Below are positions 1 through 6,533 of a stretch of DNA of 12,066 nt, one piece after another (the first letter of the stretch is position 1; each line of letters starts with the position of its first letter). The notes under the pieces were generated by a model. The model was not told the origin of the DNA and made no database searches. It saw nothing but the letters and a program-made list of their open reading frames with translations. The position numbers and the translations under genes are program-made. Source of the stretch: a bacterium (GTDB lineage: Bacteria > Patescibacteriota > Minisyncoccia > Phycocordibacterales > UBA5272); contig JAHFND010000014.1 of the NCBI GenBank assembly GCA_023267475.1, positions 1-12,066 on the forward strand, read 5' to 3'.

Positions 1-1665
1 AGTAAAGTTAAGACCTGATCCAGAAATATTTGTAGTAGAAGCAAATGTAGAGAAGAAGTTTGTAGTAGTTGCGCGAGTGGCAGCAAAGAGAGTTGTAGTT
101 CCGTTAGTGACGGTCTCATTTAATACTGAAAGATTTGTTGTTGATGCAGTCACTGCAGCAAATAATGTAGTAGTTCCATTTGTAACTGTCTCATTACTAA
201 ATGTTGCATTAGTTGCAGTTAATCCAGAAATGAATGCGTTAGAAAAATTAAGACCGGAACCAGAAATAGAAGTTGATGATGCATTTCCAAATGTTAATAG
301 TCCTGTTACATCGACTGACAATAATGAAGCATTAGATGACGATGCAACGTTGAATGGATTTATACCTGATGTTCCTTTTACATTAAATGTAAATAATGAA
401 GATGTTGCGTTTACTCCAGATACTATTCCATTATCAATAAGAGTTCCTGTTGTTAACGCTGTAGAAGATAACCATGTTGCTACCTTACCCATAGTTCCTC
501 CAGACAAAGATCCTCCTGCGACAGAGCCAAAGTAAAGTGATCCGTTTCCATCAGTAAGAAGTGCTTGACCAGTACTTCCTGTATCTGGAGGAAGTGTAAA
601 TGTTATATTCCCTGATTGTGTAGAAGAAGAGACTATTTGTGTTGAGAAATTATTTGATGCATTAGCAAAATAAATTCTTCCAATAGAGGATGAAGGTACA
701 CCAAGAGTAAGAACTGAAGAAGATGCATTGTTCAAAGTCGTCTGACCAGTAATATTTAATGTTGCTCCTGTTAATCCACCAATGAAAGCATTAGTTGCAA
801 ATAATCCTGATGCAGAAAAATTAGTAGTAGATGCATTAGTAATTGTTGCACCTCCAGTAAATGTATTAGTAAATGTAGCACCTGTTGCAGATAGATTTGT
901 AGTCGAAGCTTGAGCTAATGTAGTTTGTCCACTGACACTTAAAGTGGTAGCGGTAGTAGTTGCGAGAGTCGATGTCCCACTCACATTAAGATTTGATGCT
1001 GTAAATATTCCTCCAAGTGAATCTACAGAAAAAAGATTTGAGCCAGAAGAATTTTTAATTTGGAAAAGATCTGCTACCTGATTTAATCTTGCACGAATAG
1101 CAAGTGCTGTTGTATTTGTGGAAGTTGATTCGATGGAGACAATTGTGGAAGGGTTTGGTGTAGTAGTTCCAAAAGATGATGCATTATCTGCCCCGTTTAC
1201 AGAACCACTTACTTTTGCAAATGGAGAAATACTAACTCTTTGTCTTGGAGATAATGTTTGAAAACTGGCATTATCGGACGACACTTCGACTTGAAGGAAG
1301 ACATCGTTTGAAGTATTGAAATTATAGTCCAGTGTGTCTGGATAACCGTTTGCAGTATCTCCAATATTTACATTAAAAATTCCTTGCTTAACAGTCGTAG
1401 AAACGGTCCCTGGTGCACCAGTTGGCCACAACTTACTTCCTGATCCAACACTCGCATTATCCCAAATTGAAAACTTGAAATAATAAGTAGTTCCATTACC
1501 TCCTAGAAAATTACTAGATGAATCAGCAAGACGTCCTTGATAATTAAAAATAGATGGGATACCAGCAGAGTGGACAAACTGTGTAGAAGAAGAGAAAGCG
1601 AACACAACAGTTGCAATAAGCAAAGTAGCAAAAGCTCGTCTCAAAAAATTCCTAAAGTTCGCCAT
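1..1665 (-). CDS. Secreted Thr/Ser/Asn-rich repeat surface protein (5' part; C-terminus beyond window)
   Basis: An uninterrupted frame of 555 codons runs from the ATG at 1665-1663 to base 1, so the C-terminus is missing. Residues 1-34 form a signal peptide: RR at 9-10, a hydrophobic stretch at about 11-24 and a likely cut after VHSA. Residues 35-150 (from GIPSIFNYQGRLADSS to SPRQRVSISPFAK) form a globular domain that I recall from many Patescibacteria surface proteins. The rest is low-complexity beta-strand-type sequence dominated by T, S, N, A and G, with recurring TTN, SGSGLNF and NETVTNGTTTLFAA motifs, as in fibre-like or adhesin-like proteins. An exported surface fibre is inferred. Such proteins sometimes end in a peptidase S74 or anchoring domain, which cannot be checked here. 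No Shine-Dalgarno precedes the ATG. No other ATG lies just upstream. Confidence 0.85.
   Translation of the reverse strand, partial: MANFRNFLRRAFATLLIATVVFAFSSSTQFVHSAGIPSIFNYQGRLADSSSNFLGGNGTTYYFKFSIWDNASVGSGSKLWPTGAPGTVSTTVKQGIFNVNIGDTANGYPDTLDYNFNTSNDVFLQVEVSSDNASFQTLSPRQRVSISPFAKVSGSVNGADNASSFGTTTPNPSTIVSIESTSTNTTALAIRARLNQVADLFQIKNSSGSNLFSVDSLGGIFTASNLNVSGTSTLATTTATTLSVSGQTTLAQASTTNLSATGATFTNTFTGGATITNASTTNFSASGLFATNAFIGGLTGATLNITGQTTLNNASSSVLTLGVPSSSIGRIYFANASNNFSTQIVSSSTQSGNITFTLPPDTGSTGQALLTDGNGSLYFGSVAGGSLSGGTMGKVATWLSSTALTTGTLIDNGIVSGVNATSSLFTFNVKGTSGINPFNVASSSNASLLSVDVTGLLTFGNASSTSISGSGLNFSNAFISGLTATNATFSNETVTNGTTTLFAAVTASTTNLSVLNETVTNGTTTLFAATRATTTNFFSTFASTTNISGSGLNFT
46..195 (-). 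repeat. Tandem 75-bp coding repeat (two 25-residue units)
   Basis: Two adjacent in-frame 75-bp units lie inside the surface-protein gene: 195-121 and 120-46. Both begin NETVTNGTTTLFAA; they then diverge to VTASTTNLSVL and TRATTTNFFSTF. A related SGSGLNF motif recurs upstream (near 270-280) and again at 24-4, suggesting that a longer repeat period continues beyond the window. Confidence 0.8.
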
Positions 1666-1681
1666 GAGATTTATGTTTTTA

Positions 1682-1687
1682 ATTATA
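1682..1687 (-). promoter_or_regulatory. Candidate -10 box of the surface-protein gene
   Basis: TATAAT on the minus strand, 16 nt before the ATG at 1665, predicting a leader of about 10 nt. No convincing -35 at 16-18 nt spacing, and no TGN extension. Confidence 0.4.
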
Positions 1688-1688
1688 T

Positions 1689-1852
1689 AAAAAATAACCT
1701 CAAATCACATCAAAAAATAAGTAAAAGTTGTGGATAACAAATAAACAAAAAATCCTTACAGAATAAAACTAAATTGGAAATATTAAACATCCAAAAAATA
1801 GAAAAATTATTATGATTTTTATCAGTCAAAAAACATCAAAAAAATAACCTCA
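1689..1852. repeat. Short direct repeats upstream of the surface-protein gene
   Basis: AAAAAATAACCTCA occurs at 1689-1702 and again within 1838-1852. CATCAAAAAATAA occurs at 1709-1721 and, with one extra A, at 1834-1847. The two motifs appear in opposite order in the two places. They may be regulator sites or remnants of duplication; AT-rich context lowers confidence. Confidence 0.4.
1729..1737 (-). promoter_or_regulatory. DnaA-box consensus 9-mer
   Basis: The minus strand reads TTATCCACA, the perfect bacterial DnaA box. It lies in the AT-rich intergenic region about 64 bp before the surface-protein start. No second box was seen nearby, and dnaA, dnaN and gyrase genes are absent, so this is a single site rather than evidence for an origin. 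Confidence 0.35.
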
Positions 1853-2027
1853 GAAATCAATAATTTTATATCGAAAAACACCCTATCTATTCTCTTTATT
1901 TCATGTTTCTATCTTTCTGTTTTCTCGAATAGTTTAAATAATATTGAATTATATACCTTTTTTTATTACTAATATTTAAAGCAAAAATTAGTAAAAATCA
2001 CATGTATTTATATAATATTCAGAATAA

Positions 2028-2060
2028 AAAACTAACGACCACTTTGTGTTCGTTAGTTTT
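2028..2060 (-). terminator. Rho-independent terminator of the 2119-2745 gene
   Basis: Perfect 11-bp arms at 2028-2038 and 2050-2060 (AAAACTAACGA-type core paired with TCGTTAGTTTT), with CAC/GTG able to extend the stem inside the loop. On the minus strand a T-run follows, which fits the gene ending at 2119. T-richness on the + side allows bidirectional use. Confidence 0.75.
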
Positions 2061-2118
2061 CGATTTTTATGAAGTTGCTCGACTTATCTTTTTAGCATTT
2101 ATTCCCTTTTCTATCCTT

Positions 2119-2745
2119 TTATCTCTTTTTACTATTTTTCTTCCACTCCTCTACTCCAGCTGACTTTCTTTCAATTTCACTTGCATTCCGAATATATTTT
2201 TTATTTTTATCTGGAATTATTTTTATATGCTTCATATAAAATATTTTACTTGATATACCCCATAAATCTTTTTCTTCTGTCATCCAACTCTTTCCAAACT
2301 TATTCATATCAATCGGTGATGTATAACCACGCAAAGTTTTCTTCCCATCAGTTAATAAAAAATATTCATGAAAATATGAAAGCGCAAGTTCACGAATTGT
2401 TTTATAGATTGGATCTCTGAATCTTAATACTGCGTGATTTGTTTTACTTATCGCACCCCAGTATCCATTTTTTTTAAATAGCGCCACGCAGTGGTCAAAA
2501 TCTTTTCCAGTTATTTTTAAATTCATGACAAGTGGTTTCTCACCGTTTACCATAAGTGCAGATGATGCAAAAAAAGCACCCTCGATACAGTGTGCTTTTT
2601 TCTCTCTCATCACACGACGTGGTGACATAACTGTCTCCCCTTTTTCTTCAAAATTAAAAGGTATAGAATCAAGAAAATCTTGTATCTTGTTTGGAGTGTT
2701 TAATTTCTTTAGAAAAGAAATCTCTTGTTTAGTAAGATTATCCAT
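2119..2745 (-). CDS. Hypothetical protein with possible transglutaminase/cysteine-protease-like core
   Basis: A 208-residue protein with no signal peptide or membrane segment, so probably cytoplasmic. The conserved-looking core runs from AHCIEGAFFASSAL (Cys53) through DHCVALFKKNGYWGAISKTN (His85, then Asn103) to a region containing RFRDPIYKTIRELALSYFHEYF. Cys in a helix followed by His and a polar residue fits the transglutaminase-like superfamily. The pattern also resembles a broadly distributed uncharacterised family with HCLEGA...DHVL...GRWG...SRD signatures that I recall. The Cys-His-polar triad is inferred from spacing, not shown. The C-terminus is highly basic (KKNSKKR). It is a single-gene unit with a terminator at 2028-2060 and an extended -10 promoter 7 nt before the ATG, suggesting a leaderless mRNA. 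Confidence 0.75.
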   Translation of the reverse strand: MDNLTKQEISFLKKLNTPNKIQDFLDSIPFNFEEKGETVMSPRRVMREKKAHCIEGAFFASSALMVNGEKPLVMNLKITGKDFDHCVALFKKNGYWGAISKTNHAVLRFRDPIYKTIRELALSYFHEYFLLTDGKKTLRGYTSPIDMNKFGKSWMTEEKDLWGISSKIFYMKHIKIIPDKNKKYIRNASEIERKSAGVEEWKKNSKKR

Positions 2746-2752
2746 AAGTTAT

Positions 2753-2761
2753 ATTCTACCA
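2753..2761 (-). promoter_or_regulatory. Extended -10 promoter for the 2119-2745 gene
   Basis: The minus strand reads TGG-TAGAAT, a TGN-extended -10. It ends 7 nt before the ATG at 2745, so transcription should begin at or one base before the start codon. No good -35 is seen. Confidence 0.5.
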
Positions 2762-2772
2762 AAATATGACCC

Positions 2773-2801
2773 TTTAGTCCTTAATCTAAATATGGTATGA
2801 T
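2773..2801 (+). promoter_or_regulatory. Promoter of tRNA-Gln
   Basis: TTTAGT at 2773-2778, 17-nt spacer, TATGAT at 2796-2801 with an extended TGG just before it. Predicted start near 2808, 8 nt before the mature tRNA 5' end. Confidence 0.45.
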
Positions 2802-2815
2802 TCCTATGTAAATAT

Positions 2816-2886
2816 TGGGGAATCGTCTAATGGTAGGACACATCCCTCTGGAGGATGGTATTGGGGTTCGAGTCCCTGTTCCCCAG
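2816..2886 (+). tRNA. tRNA-Gln(CUG)
   Basis: Complete 71-nt cloverleaf. Acceptor TGGGGAA pairs with TTCCCCA, including the U1-A72 pair typical of tRNA-Gln. The anticodon stem CATCC/GGATG encloses loop CTCTGGA, giving anticodon CTG, which reads CAG. The T-loop is TTCGAGT. The discriminator is G73, as usual for Gln. CCA is not encoded (CAA follows), so CCA addition is needed. The last 18 nt plus one base recur at 3006-3024. Confidence 0.93.
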
Positions 2887-3024
2887 CAAATGAGCATAGC
2901 GAATATTGGTGTGGAACAGAAAGTGAACTGCTTCACTTTCGTAGGGACTCGAATGGGGGTCGCAAAATCTTTTGTTTTTGTACAACAAAAAACTGATTTC
3001 GTGACCGAGTCCCTGTTCCCCAGC
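2869..3024 (+). repeat. 19-bp direct repeat of the tRNA-Gln 3' end (att-like)
   Basis: CGAGTCCCTGTTCCCCAGC lies at 2869-2887 (T-arm and acceptor 3' half of tRNA-Gln) and again, identical, at 3006-3024; flanking bases differ on both sides. The offset is 137 bp. An identical tRNA 3'-end copy downstream is what att sites of tRNA-targeted integration leave. The insert has no gene. Local duplication is the alternative. Confidence 0.7.
2919..3016 (+). other. Two consecutive hairpins in the 137-bp unit after tRNA-Gln
   Basis: Hairpin 1 has perfect 9-bp arms GAAAGTGAA (2919-2927) and TTCACTTTC (2932-2940) with loop CTGC. Hairpin 2 has outer arms AGGGACTCG (2943-2951) and CGAGTCCCT (3006-3014), extendable by two G-T pairs. 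After a 7-nt left bulge, 2959-2969 pairs with 2995-3005 (10 of 11, counting one wobble), then 2974-2980 pairs with 2986-2993 around a short loop. The outer left arm, AGGGACTCGAA at 2943-2953, is antisense to the tRNA T-arm, and the right arm is its sense copy. No T-run follows either hairpin, so they are not ordinary terminators. A MITE-like element or a structured RNA are both possible. Confidence 0.65.
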
Positions 3025-3037
3025 TTAAAACTGGATG

Positions 3038-3043
3038 TATACT
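3038..3043 (+). promoter_or_regulatory. -10 box for the 3052-3393 gene
   Basis: TATACT ends 8 nt before the ATG at 3052, giving a leader of zero to two bases. A TG lies directly against the hexamer, so it is not a true TGN extension. The gene could also be read through from tRNA-Gln. Confidence 0.4.
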
Positions 3044-3051
3044 AGAATCAT

Positions 3052-3393
3052 ATGGGTATACAAGTAGAATTCAATCCTGATTTAGCGTTAAGAAATACTT
3101 CAGAATATAAAGCCGGCAATAGAAAAATTGAGGAGTGTATTCCTGAACCATTAGAAATAAATAAAGTATATAATTTTCTAAAAGAAGGACAAAGAATGTA
3201 CTGGCTAGAAGGAGAACTGCCGCTACTGGAAACAAAAGGTAACGGTGATTTATCAAAACCAAAAGCAAGTATTGTTATTTTGGAAGCCACACATGTAAAA
3301 GAAGATAACAAAATATACACCAAAGGGAAATATAAAGTTATCAAGACTCTCTCTGAAGATGAAATATACTTTAATGGTGTCAGCAAAACCTAA
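3052..3393 (+). CDS. Small conserved hypothetical protein (CPR-type)
   Basis: A 113-residue soluble protein beginning MGIQVEFNPDLALRN. It is probably all-beta or alpha/beta: EEVN-like strands, then YNFLKEGQRMYWLEGELPLL (roughly 40-59), then SIVILEATHVKEDNKIYTKG and a final strand ending EIYFNGV. I recall close relatives with the same opening and the G(Q)R-YW-GE-PLLETKGN core as hypothetical proteins in Parcubacteria genomes, which supports reality of the frame and the start. No enzyme motif, signal peptide or membrane segment is visible and the function is unknown. The opposite-strand frame over the same bases is a shadow. No Shine-Dalgarno; the -10 box just upstream suggests a leaderless or near-leaderless transcript. 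Confidence 0.85.
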   Translation: MGIQVEFNPDLALRNTSEYKAGNRKIEECIPEPLEINKVYNFLKEGQRMYWLEGELPLLETKGNGDLSKPKASIVILEATHVKEDNKIYTKGKYKVIKTLSEDEIYFNGVSKT

Positions 3394-3419
3394 CAATCCA
3401 TCTTTGTAACCTTTTCATA

Positions 3420-3425
3420 TATAAT
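3420..3425 (+). promoter_or_regulatory. -10 box for the 3442-4155 gene
   Basis: TATAAT, 16 nt before the ATG at 3442, giving about a 10-nt leader. A second TATACT at 3433-3438 is too close to the ATG to drive the full gene. No clear -35. Confidence 0.4.
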
Positions 3426-3441
3426 ACGTCTATATACTATT

Positions 3442-4155
3442 ATGACTACTCAATCAAAAATTTTTTATTTAACAGCAATAGTTCTCGTACTTTCTGCATC
3501 ATATTACTATTCGTACAAAAAACCATCTTCATTAGAAGATATTAATTCTACCTTAAATTCCACATCAACAAATAACACGACTAAAGGAGAAATAAAAAAT
3601 ATAAATAATAATGGTCTATACGGATACTCTGATGGAATATATAACTTTACTATGAGATTCCCCTCTTACGTACAATCAAACAATTTATTTTCTACATTCC
3701 ATGAAATCGGAAACAACTGGAGACTAAACCCATCTCAAATAAATCAAGGTAAACCTATCGTCTCATTTATAATAAAGAGAATAGACCAAGGTGGTGTGGC
3801 AACAGGAAAGGCTTACCCATTATTCTTTACTTCAGAAGTACGTGTAGGTGTAAGTCCTAATACGAAATTATGCTACGAAACAGATGCTGGTTATACAAAT
3901 CAAAAAATAACAAATGTGGAAATAAATGGTGTCACGTTTAAGAGATTCAGTTTCCAAGATGCGGCTATGATGAAATATGTACAGGGAGAAAGCTATAGGA
4001 CTATACACAATGATACGTGTTATGTACTTGAACAAATAAAAAATGGTTCAAACTATAGAGATGACACTATGACTACTGGACTTTCTGAAGGAACATTAAA
4101 TGACTACTATAATGTAGGTGAGCAAATTATAAAAACATTTAAGTTTACAAAATAA
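3442..4155 (+). CDS. N-terminally anchored exported protein, function unknown
   Basis: A 237-residue protein. One hydrophobic segment at about 7-24 acts as a signal anchor or uncleaved signal. An Asn/Ser/Thr-rich linker follows (about 30-58), then an extracytoplasmic domain (60-237) opening GLYGYSDGIYNFTMRFPSYV. That opening recalls the first strands of PsbP-like/DUF1795-type domains, but similarity is weak and is inference only. Cys144 and Cys193 are the only cysteines and both lie in the outer domain, so a disulfide is plausible. The stop codon directly abuts the stop of the convergent helicase gene (4155/4156), with no room for a dedicated terminator between them. No Shine-Dalgarno is seen. 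A role at the cell surface is likely; substrate or partner is not deducible. Confidence 0.8.
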   Translation: MTTQSKIFYLTAIVLVLSASYYYSYKKPSSLEDINSTLNSTSTNNTTKGEIKNINNNGLYGYSDGIYNFTMRFPSYVQSNNLFSTFHEIGNNWRLNPSQINQGKPIVSFIIKRIDQGGVATGKAYPLFFTSEVRVGVSPNTKLCYETDAGYTNQKITNVEINGVTFKRFSFQDAAMMKYVQGESYRTIHNDTCYVLEQIKNGSNYRDDTMTTGLSEGTLNDYYNVGEQIIKTFKFTK

Positions 4156-5811
4156 TTATAAAGAGACGCGCACTAGTCGTATTTCATGATACGTATACTT
4201 TCCTTTCAACTTTTCAAACACTGGCGTCAATTTTGTTGTCTTTAAATCCTTAAAAGCTTTTACAATAATATCTTTATCTTTCTTTTTTGGAAGCACATGT
4301 TTTAATTCTACTTTCTCTTTAAGTTCTACTAACTTTTCAATATGACCAATAATAGTATCCACTGAAAGATTTCTTTCATCTGCGATTTCTTCTATACTCA
4401 TTCCGCTCTTTAACATCTCTTGTGTCTTTGTGTGTGATGCGACTTTTACTTCAATATCATCCATTTCATTTTCATCTAACTCAGTCACTTGTCCTCCATG
4501 TTCTAACAAGAATTTCTCATGAAGCTTCTCTAATTGCTTATCAGAATATTTTTCTATAGCATTTTGTGCCTGTTCACTTTTTGCACGAAATGTAGCATCA
4601 GCTTCACGTACCTCTTCTGCAATCTGAAGCGCATTATTATTAAATCCTTTTAGATATAGTCCTTTCATCGTCTTTAAACGTGAAAGTGCCACATATCCCT
4701 GCCCTGAGGCAAAAGACCTTGAAAGGTCAATTTCTGCCTTATCGAGCGTCATACCTTGTGACTTATGCACTGTGATTGCCCATGCAAGTTTAAGTGGAAG
4801 TTGCATGAGTTCGGCTTTTACTTTTCCATCCTCTTCTATCTTCCAAGAGTCTGTTTTTATTGTTACTTTCTTTCCACTTAATAGCTCAACAACTGGTGAA
4901 CCTTCTTTATCAAAAGATGAAATTACTCCCATAGATCCATTTACATAACTTCTATCTTGCGCATTTTTAATACAAATAACTTTCGCCCCTACTTTCAATC
5001 GTAGATTTTCTTCTGCTAAACAATTCTTCTTCAATCCTTCCACAATATTAGCTTTTCCTTTTGTTATCATCGCATATGTGCGTACTTCTCCTTTTATAGA
5101 ATTAAAAGCTTTATTATTTATTTCATCTACATTTTCATTATGAGTATAAAGTTTAATGTGATCATCAGTGTGTCTTTTCTCGCTCGCACGCTGTAATAAT
5201 TCAAAATGTTCTTCCTCTACTTCACCCGATCTTATTGCATCCAAGATAGAAGATAACCTGTCATCATCTTGGCGAAACTGTTCTGTAAGATAACAGACTA
5301 CTGGCTTTGCTTCTTTCCATGCACGCGACATAAAAGCAAATACGTCAGTACTCTCATATTCATTTCCTCCACGTACGACGGGTGGAAGTTGGAAAAAATC
5401 TCCCGTGAATACTACTTGTATTCCACCGAAAGGCTTATCGCTCCTGCGCATATGCTTCGCCACTTTATCAAGCATGTCTACAAAAGAAGCATGAAGCATA
5501 GATATTTCATCTATTATTAAAACTTGTGTTTCATTCCATCTCTTATATAGATTTTGTTTTTCTTCAAGAGCGTCTAGATCATACGCATGTAATTTTTGTT
5601 TAATGCCAATACCACTCCATGAATGTATGGTTGTTCCATTTATATGAGTAGAAGCGATACCGGTGGACGCTGTCACCGCATATCTAACACCGTGCTTTCT
5701 TAAATACGAAATATACTCACGTAAAGCATAACTTTTACCTGCTCCCGCTGCTCCAGTAAGAAATGTAGTGTGCCCGAGTTTTAAGATGGAGAGCGCCTCT
5801 TTTTGAGTCAT
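4156..5811 (-). CDS. PIF1-like SF1 DNA helicase with C-terminal HTH
   Basis: A 551-residue ATP-dependent 5'-3' helicase of the PIF1/RecD-like SF1B group, acting on DNA in the cytoplasm, probably in replication, recombination or resolving structured DNA. Visible motifs in order: Walker A GAAGAGKS (20-27), TASTGIAS (48-55), Walker B LIIDEIS (98-104), motif III GDFFQLPPV (137-145), LTEQFRQ (175-181), the 2B/SH3-like segment (about 270-330), VHKSQGMTL (348-356) and GQGYVALSR (370-378). The C-terminal 110 residues are accessory: after a charged linker, about 461-500 (MLKSGMSIEEIADERNLS and following) reads as a helix-turn-helix like the HTH_40 domain seen in RecQ C-termini. The ATG at 5811 places Walker A at the usual position and sits 6 nt after an extended -10 box. 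It converges with the exported-protein gene without a gap. Confidence 0.95.
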   Translation of the reverse strand: MTQKEALSILKLGHTTFLTGAAGAGKSYALREYISYLRKHGVRYAVTASTGIASTHINGTTIHSWSGIGIKQKLHAYDLDALEEKQNLYKRWNETQVLIIDEISMLHASFVDMLDKVAKHMRRSDKPFGGIQVVFTGDFFQLPPVVRGGNEYESTDVFAFMSRAWKEAKPVVCYLTEQFRQDDDRLSSILDAIRSGEVEEEHFELLQRASEKRHTDDHIKLYTHNENVDEINNKAFNSIKGEVRTYAMITKGKANIVEGLKKNCLAEENLRLKVGAKVICIKNAQDRSYVNGSMGVISSFDKEGSPVVELLSGKKVTIKTDSWKIEEDGKVKAELMQLPLKLAWAITVHKSQGMTLDKAEIDLSRSFASGQGYVALSRLKTMKGLYLKGFNNNALQIAEEVREADATFRAKSEQAQNAIEKYSDKQLEKLHEKFLLEHGGQVTELDENEMDDIEVKVASHTKTQEMLKSGMSIEEIADERNLSVDTIIGHIEKLVELKEKVELKHVLPKKKDKDIIVKAFKDLKTTKLTPVFEKLKGKYTYHEIRLVRVSL

Positions 5812-5817
5812 GAAATG

Positions 5818-5826
5818 AGTATAGCA
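5818..5826 (-). promoter_or_regulatory. Extended -10 promoter of the helicase gene
   Basis: The minus strand reads TGC-TATACT ending 6 nt before the ATG at 5811, so +1 falls on the A of the start codon. No -35 match. Confidence 0.55.
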
Positions 5827-5852
5827 AAGTAAAAATTTAATATTTTATTAAA

Positions 5853-5888
5853 TTGACAATATAAAATAATTATGTTATTTTAATAACA
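5853..5888 (+). promoter_or_regulatory. Promoter with overlapping palindromic operator for the 5929-6489 gene
   Basis: A perfect -35 TTGACA (5853-5858), 17-nt spacer and -10 TATTTT (5876-5881) with extended TGT (5873-5875). A perfect inverted repeat TGTTATT-TT-AATAACA (5873-5888) covers the whole -10 and the predicted start, where a bound repressor would block transcription. Predicted leader about 41 nt. Confidence 0.65.
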
Positions 5889-5928
5889 GGTTACAACGCA
5901 TTCTACTCTTACGAAAGCGAGGTTCATT

Positions 5929-6489
5929 GTGAACATCAGAAAAATATGGGCCTTACGTCTAAGCTTTTGTTTTGGCTTTTTCGTACCAATATTTTTTGCA
6001 TGGAGTATATTCATGCACGAAGTACCCCCACAAAACATTGCTACATGGGGGATGATATTGCTTCTGGATATCGTCGGACTCATTCTCGTCTACCAGACTG
6101 GGAATAACGACCCGAGAATTCAATGGGGGTGGTTTATTGCAGCGTTATGCATATTCGTTGCAATTATTACCACAAGCAACACCTTCGAATGGGGAAAGAT
6201 AGAAGCGTTATCTTTCGTGTTCTGCGTAGTATCAATCTACATCTGGATGAAATATGATGCAAAATTTGGCCTTTGGCCTTACATGATTGCACTCTATATA
6301 TCATTCACACCACAGGTAAAGGACTACTGGGTATCCCCTCAACCTGAGACATGGTGGCTATGGGCAGGTACAATTGCTGGATGTCTATGTGCTATATACG
6401 GAGCAAAGAAACGTGACTTCGGCAATATATTCATCCCAACTGCCGTGATTCCACTGAATGCAATAATTCTTGGAATCGTTCTGCTCTAA
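5929..6489 (+). CDS. Multi-pass integral membrane protein, unknown function (GTG start)
   Basis: A 186-residue Trp-rich membrane protein. Hydrophobic segments at about 9-28, 36-56, 66-82, 91-107, 113-127, 140-157 and 166-185 give six or seven membrane spans; the loops are short, with charged stretches such as GAKKRDFGN (158-166). No transporter or enzyme motif is recognised. The start is GTG at 5929: a Shine-Dalgarno GCGAGG (5917-5922) lies 6 nt upstream and the predicted protein begins MNIRKIW. It is a single-gene unit with its own promoter, operator and terminator. G+C is clearly higher than its neighbours (57 of 120 bases at 6301-6420, against 17 of 60 at 6841-6900 in ftsX), and codon use differs accordingly. 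Horizontal origin or a separate expression class is inferred. Confidence 0.85.
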   Translation: MNIRKIWALRLSFCFGFFVPIFFAWSIFMHEVPPQNIATWGMILLLDIVGLILVYQTGNNDPRIQWGWFIAALCIFVAIITTSNTFEWGKIEALSFVFCVVSIYIWMKYDAKFGLWPYMIALYISFTPQVKDYWVSPQPETWWLWAGTIAGCLCAIYGAKKRDFGNIFIPTAVIPLNAIILGIVLL

Positions 6490-6494
6490 TCAAT

Positions 6495-6529
6495 CCACTT
6501 CCGAAAGACCCAAACGGAGGTGGGTTTTT
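6495..6529 (+). terminator. Strong terminator of the membrane-protein gene
   Basis: Arms CCACTTCCG (6495-6503) and CGGAGGTGG (6515-6523), 9 bp with one G-T pair, then GTTTTT. A competing short stem ACCCA/TGGGT inside the same stretch also precedes the T-run. The ftsX stop lies 4 bp further on the other strand, so it may separate the convergent units. Confidence 0.8.
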
Positions 6530-6533
6530 CATT

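Larger units (their letters stand above)
1666..2118. other. Very AT-rich 450-bp intergenic region
   Basis: No gene is visible on either strand. The stretch holds the promoter of the surface-protein gene, a DnaA-box match, direct repeats (1689-1852), the terminator of the 2119-2745 gene, and a hairpin with 12-nt arms at 1966-1977 and 1983-1994 (one mismatch). That hairpin has no T-run after it on either strand, so it is not called a terminator. Confidence 0.6.

Noticed and set aside
77..535. A 152-codon + strand open frame
   Set aside because: It is the antisense of the repetitive surface-protein gene, whose minus frame is open over 555 codons with a signal peptide; the + product is an artefact of repeat composition.
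1966..1994. A terminator at the 12-nt inverted repeat
   Set aside because: No T-run follows on either strand and the stem is almost all A-T.
1666..2118. Replication origin
   Set aside because: Only one DnaA box, no iterons and no dnaA, dnaN or gyr gene nearby.
3006..3024. A second tRNA gene
   Set aside because: Only the T-arm and acceptor 3' half are present; no anticodon arm or 5' acceptor pairs with it.
2815..3045. A 76-codon + strand open frame over tRNA-Gln
   Set aside because: It translates the tRNA and the downstream hairpins; the RNA gene explains the sequence.
3048..3386. A 112-codon minus-strand frame
   Set aside because: Shadow of the + strand gene at 3052-3393, which has the expected opening of a CPR-type hypothetical protein.
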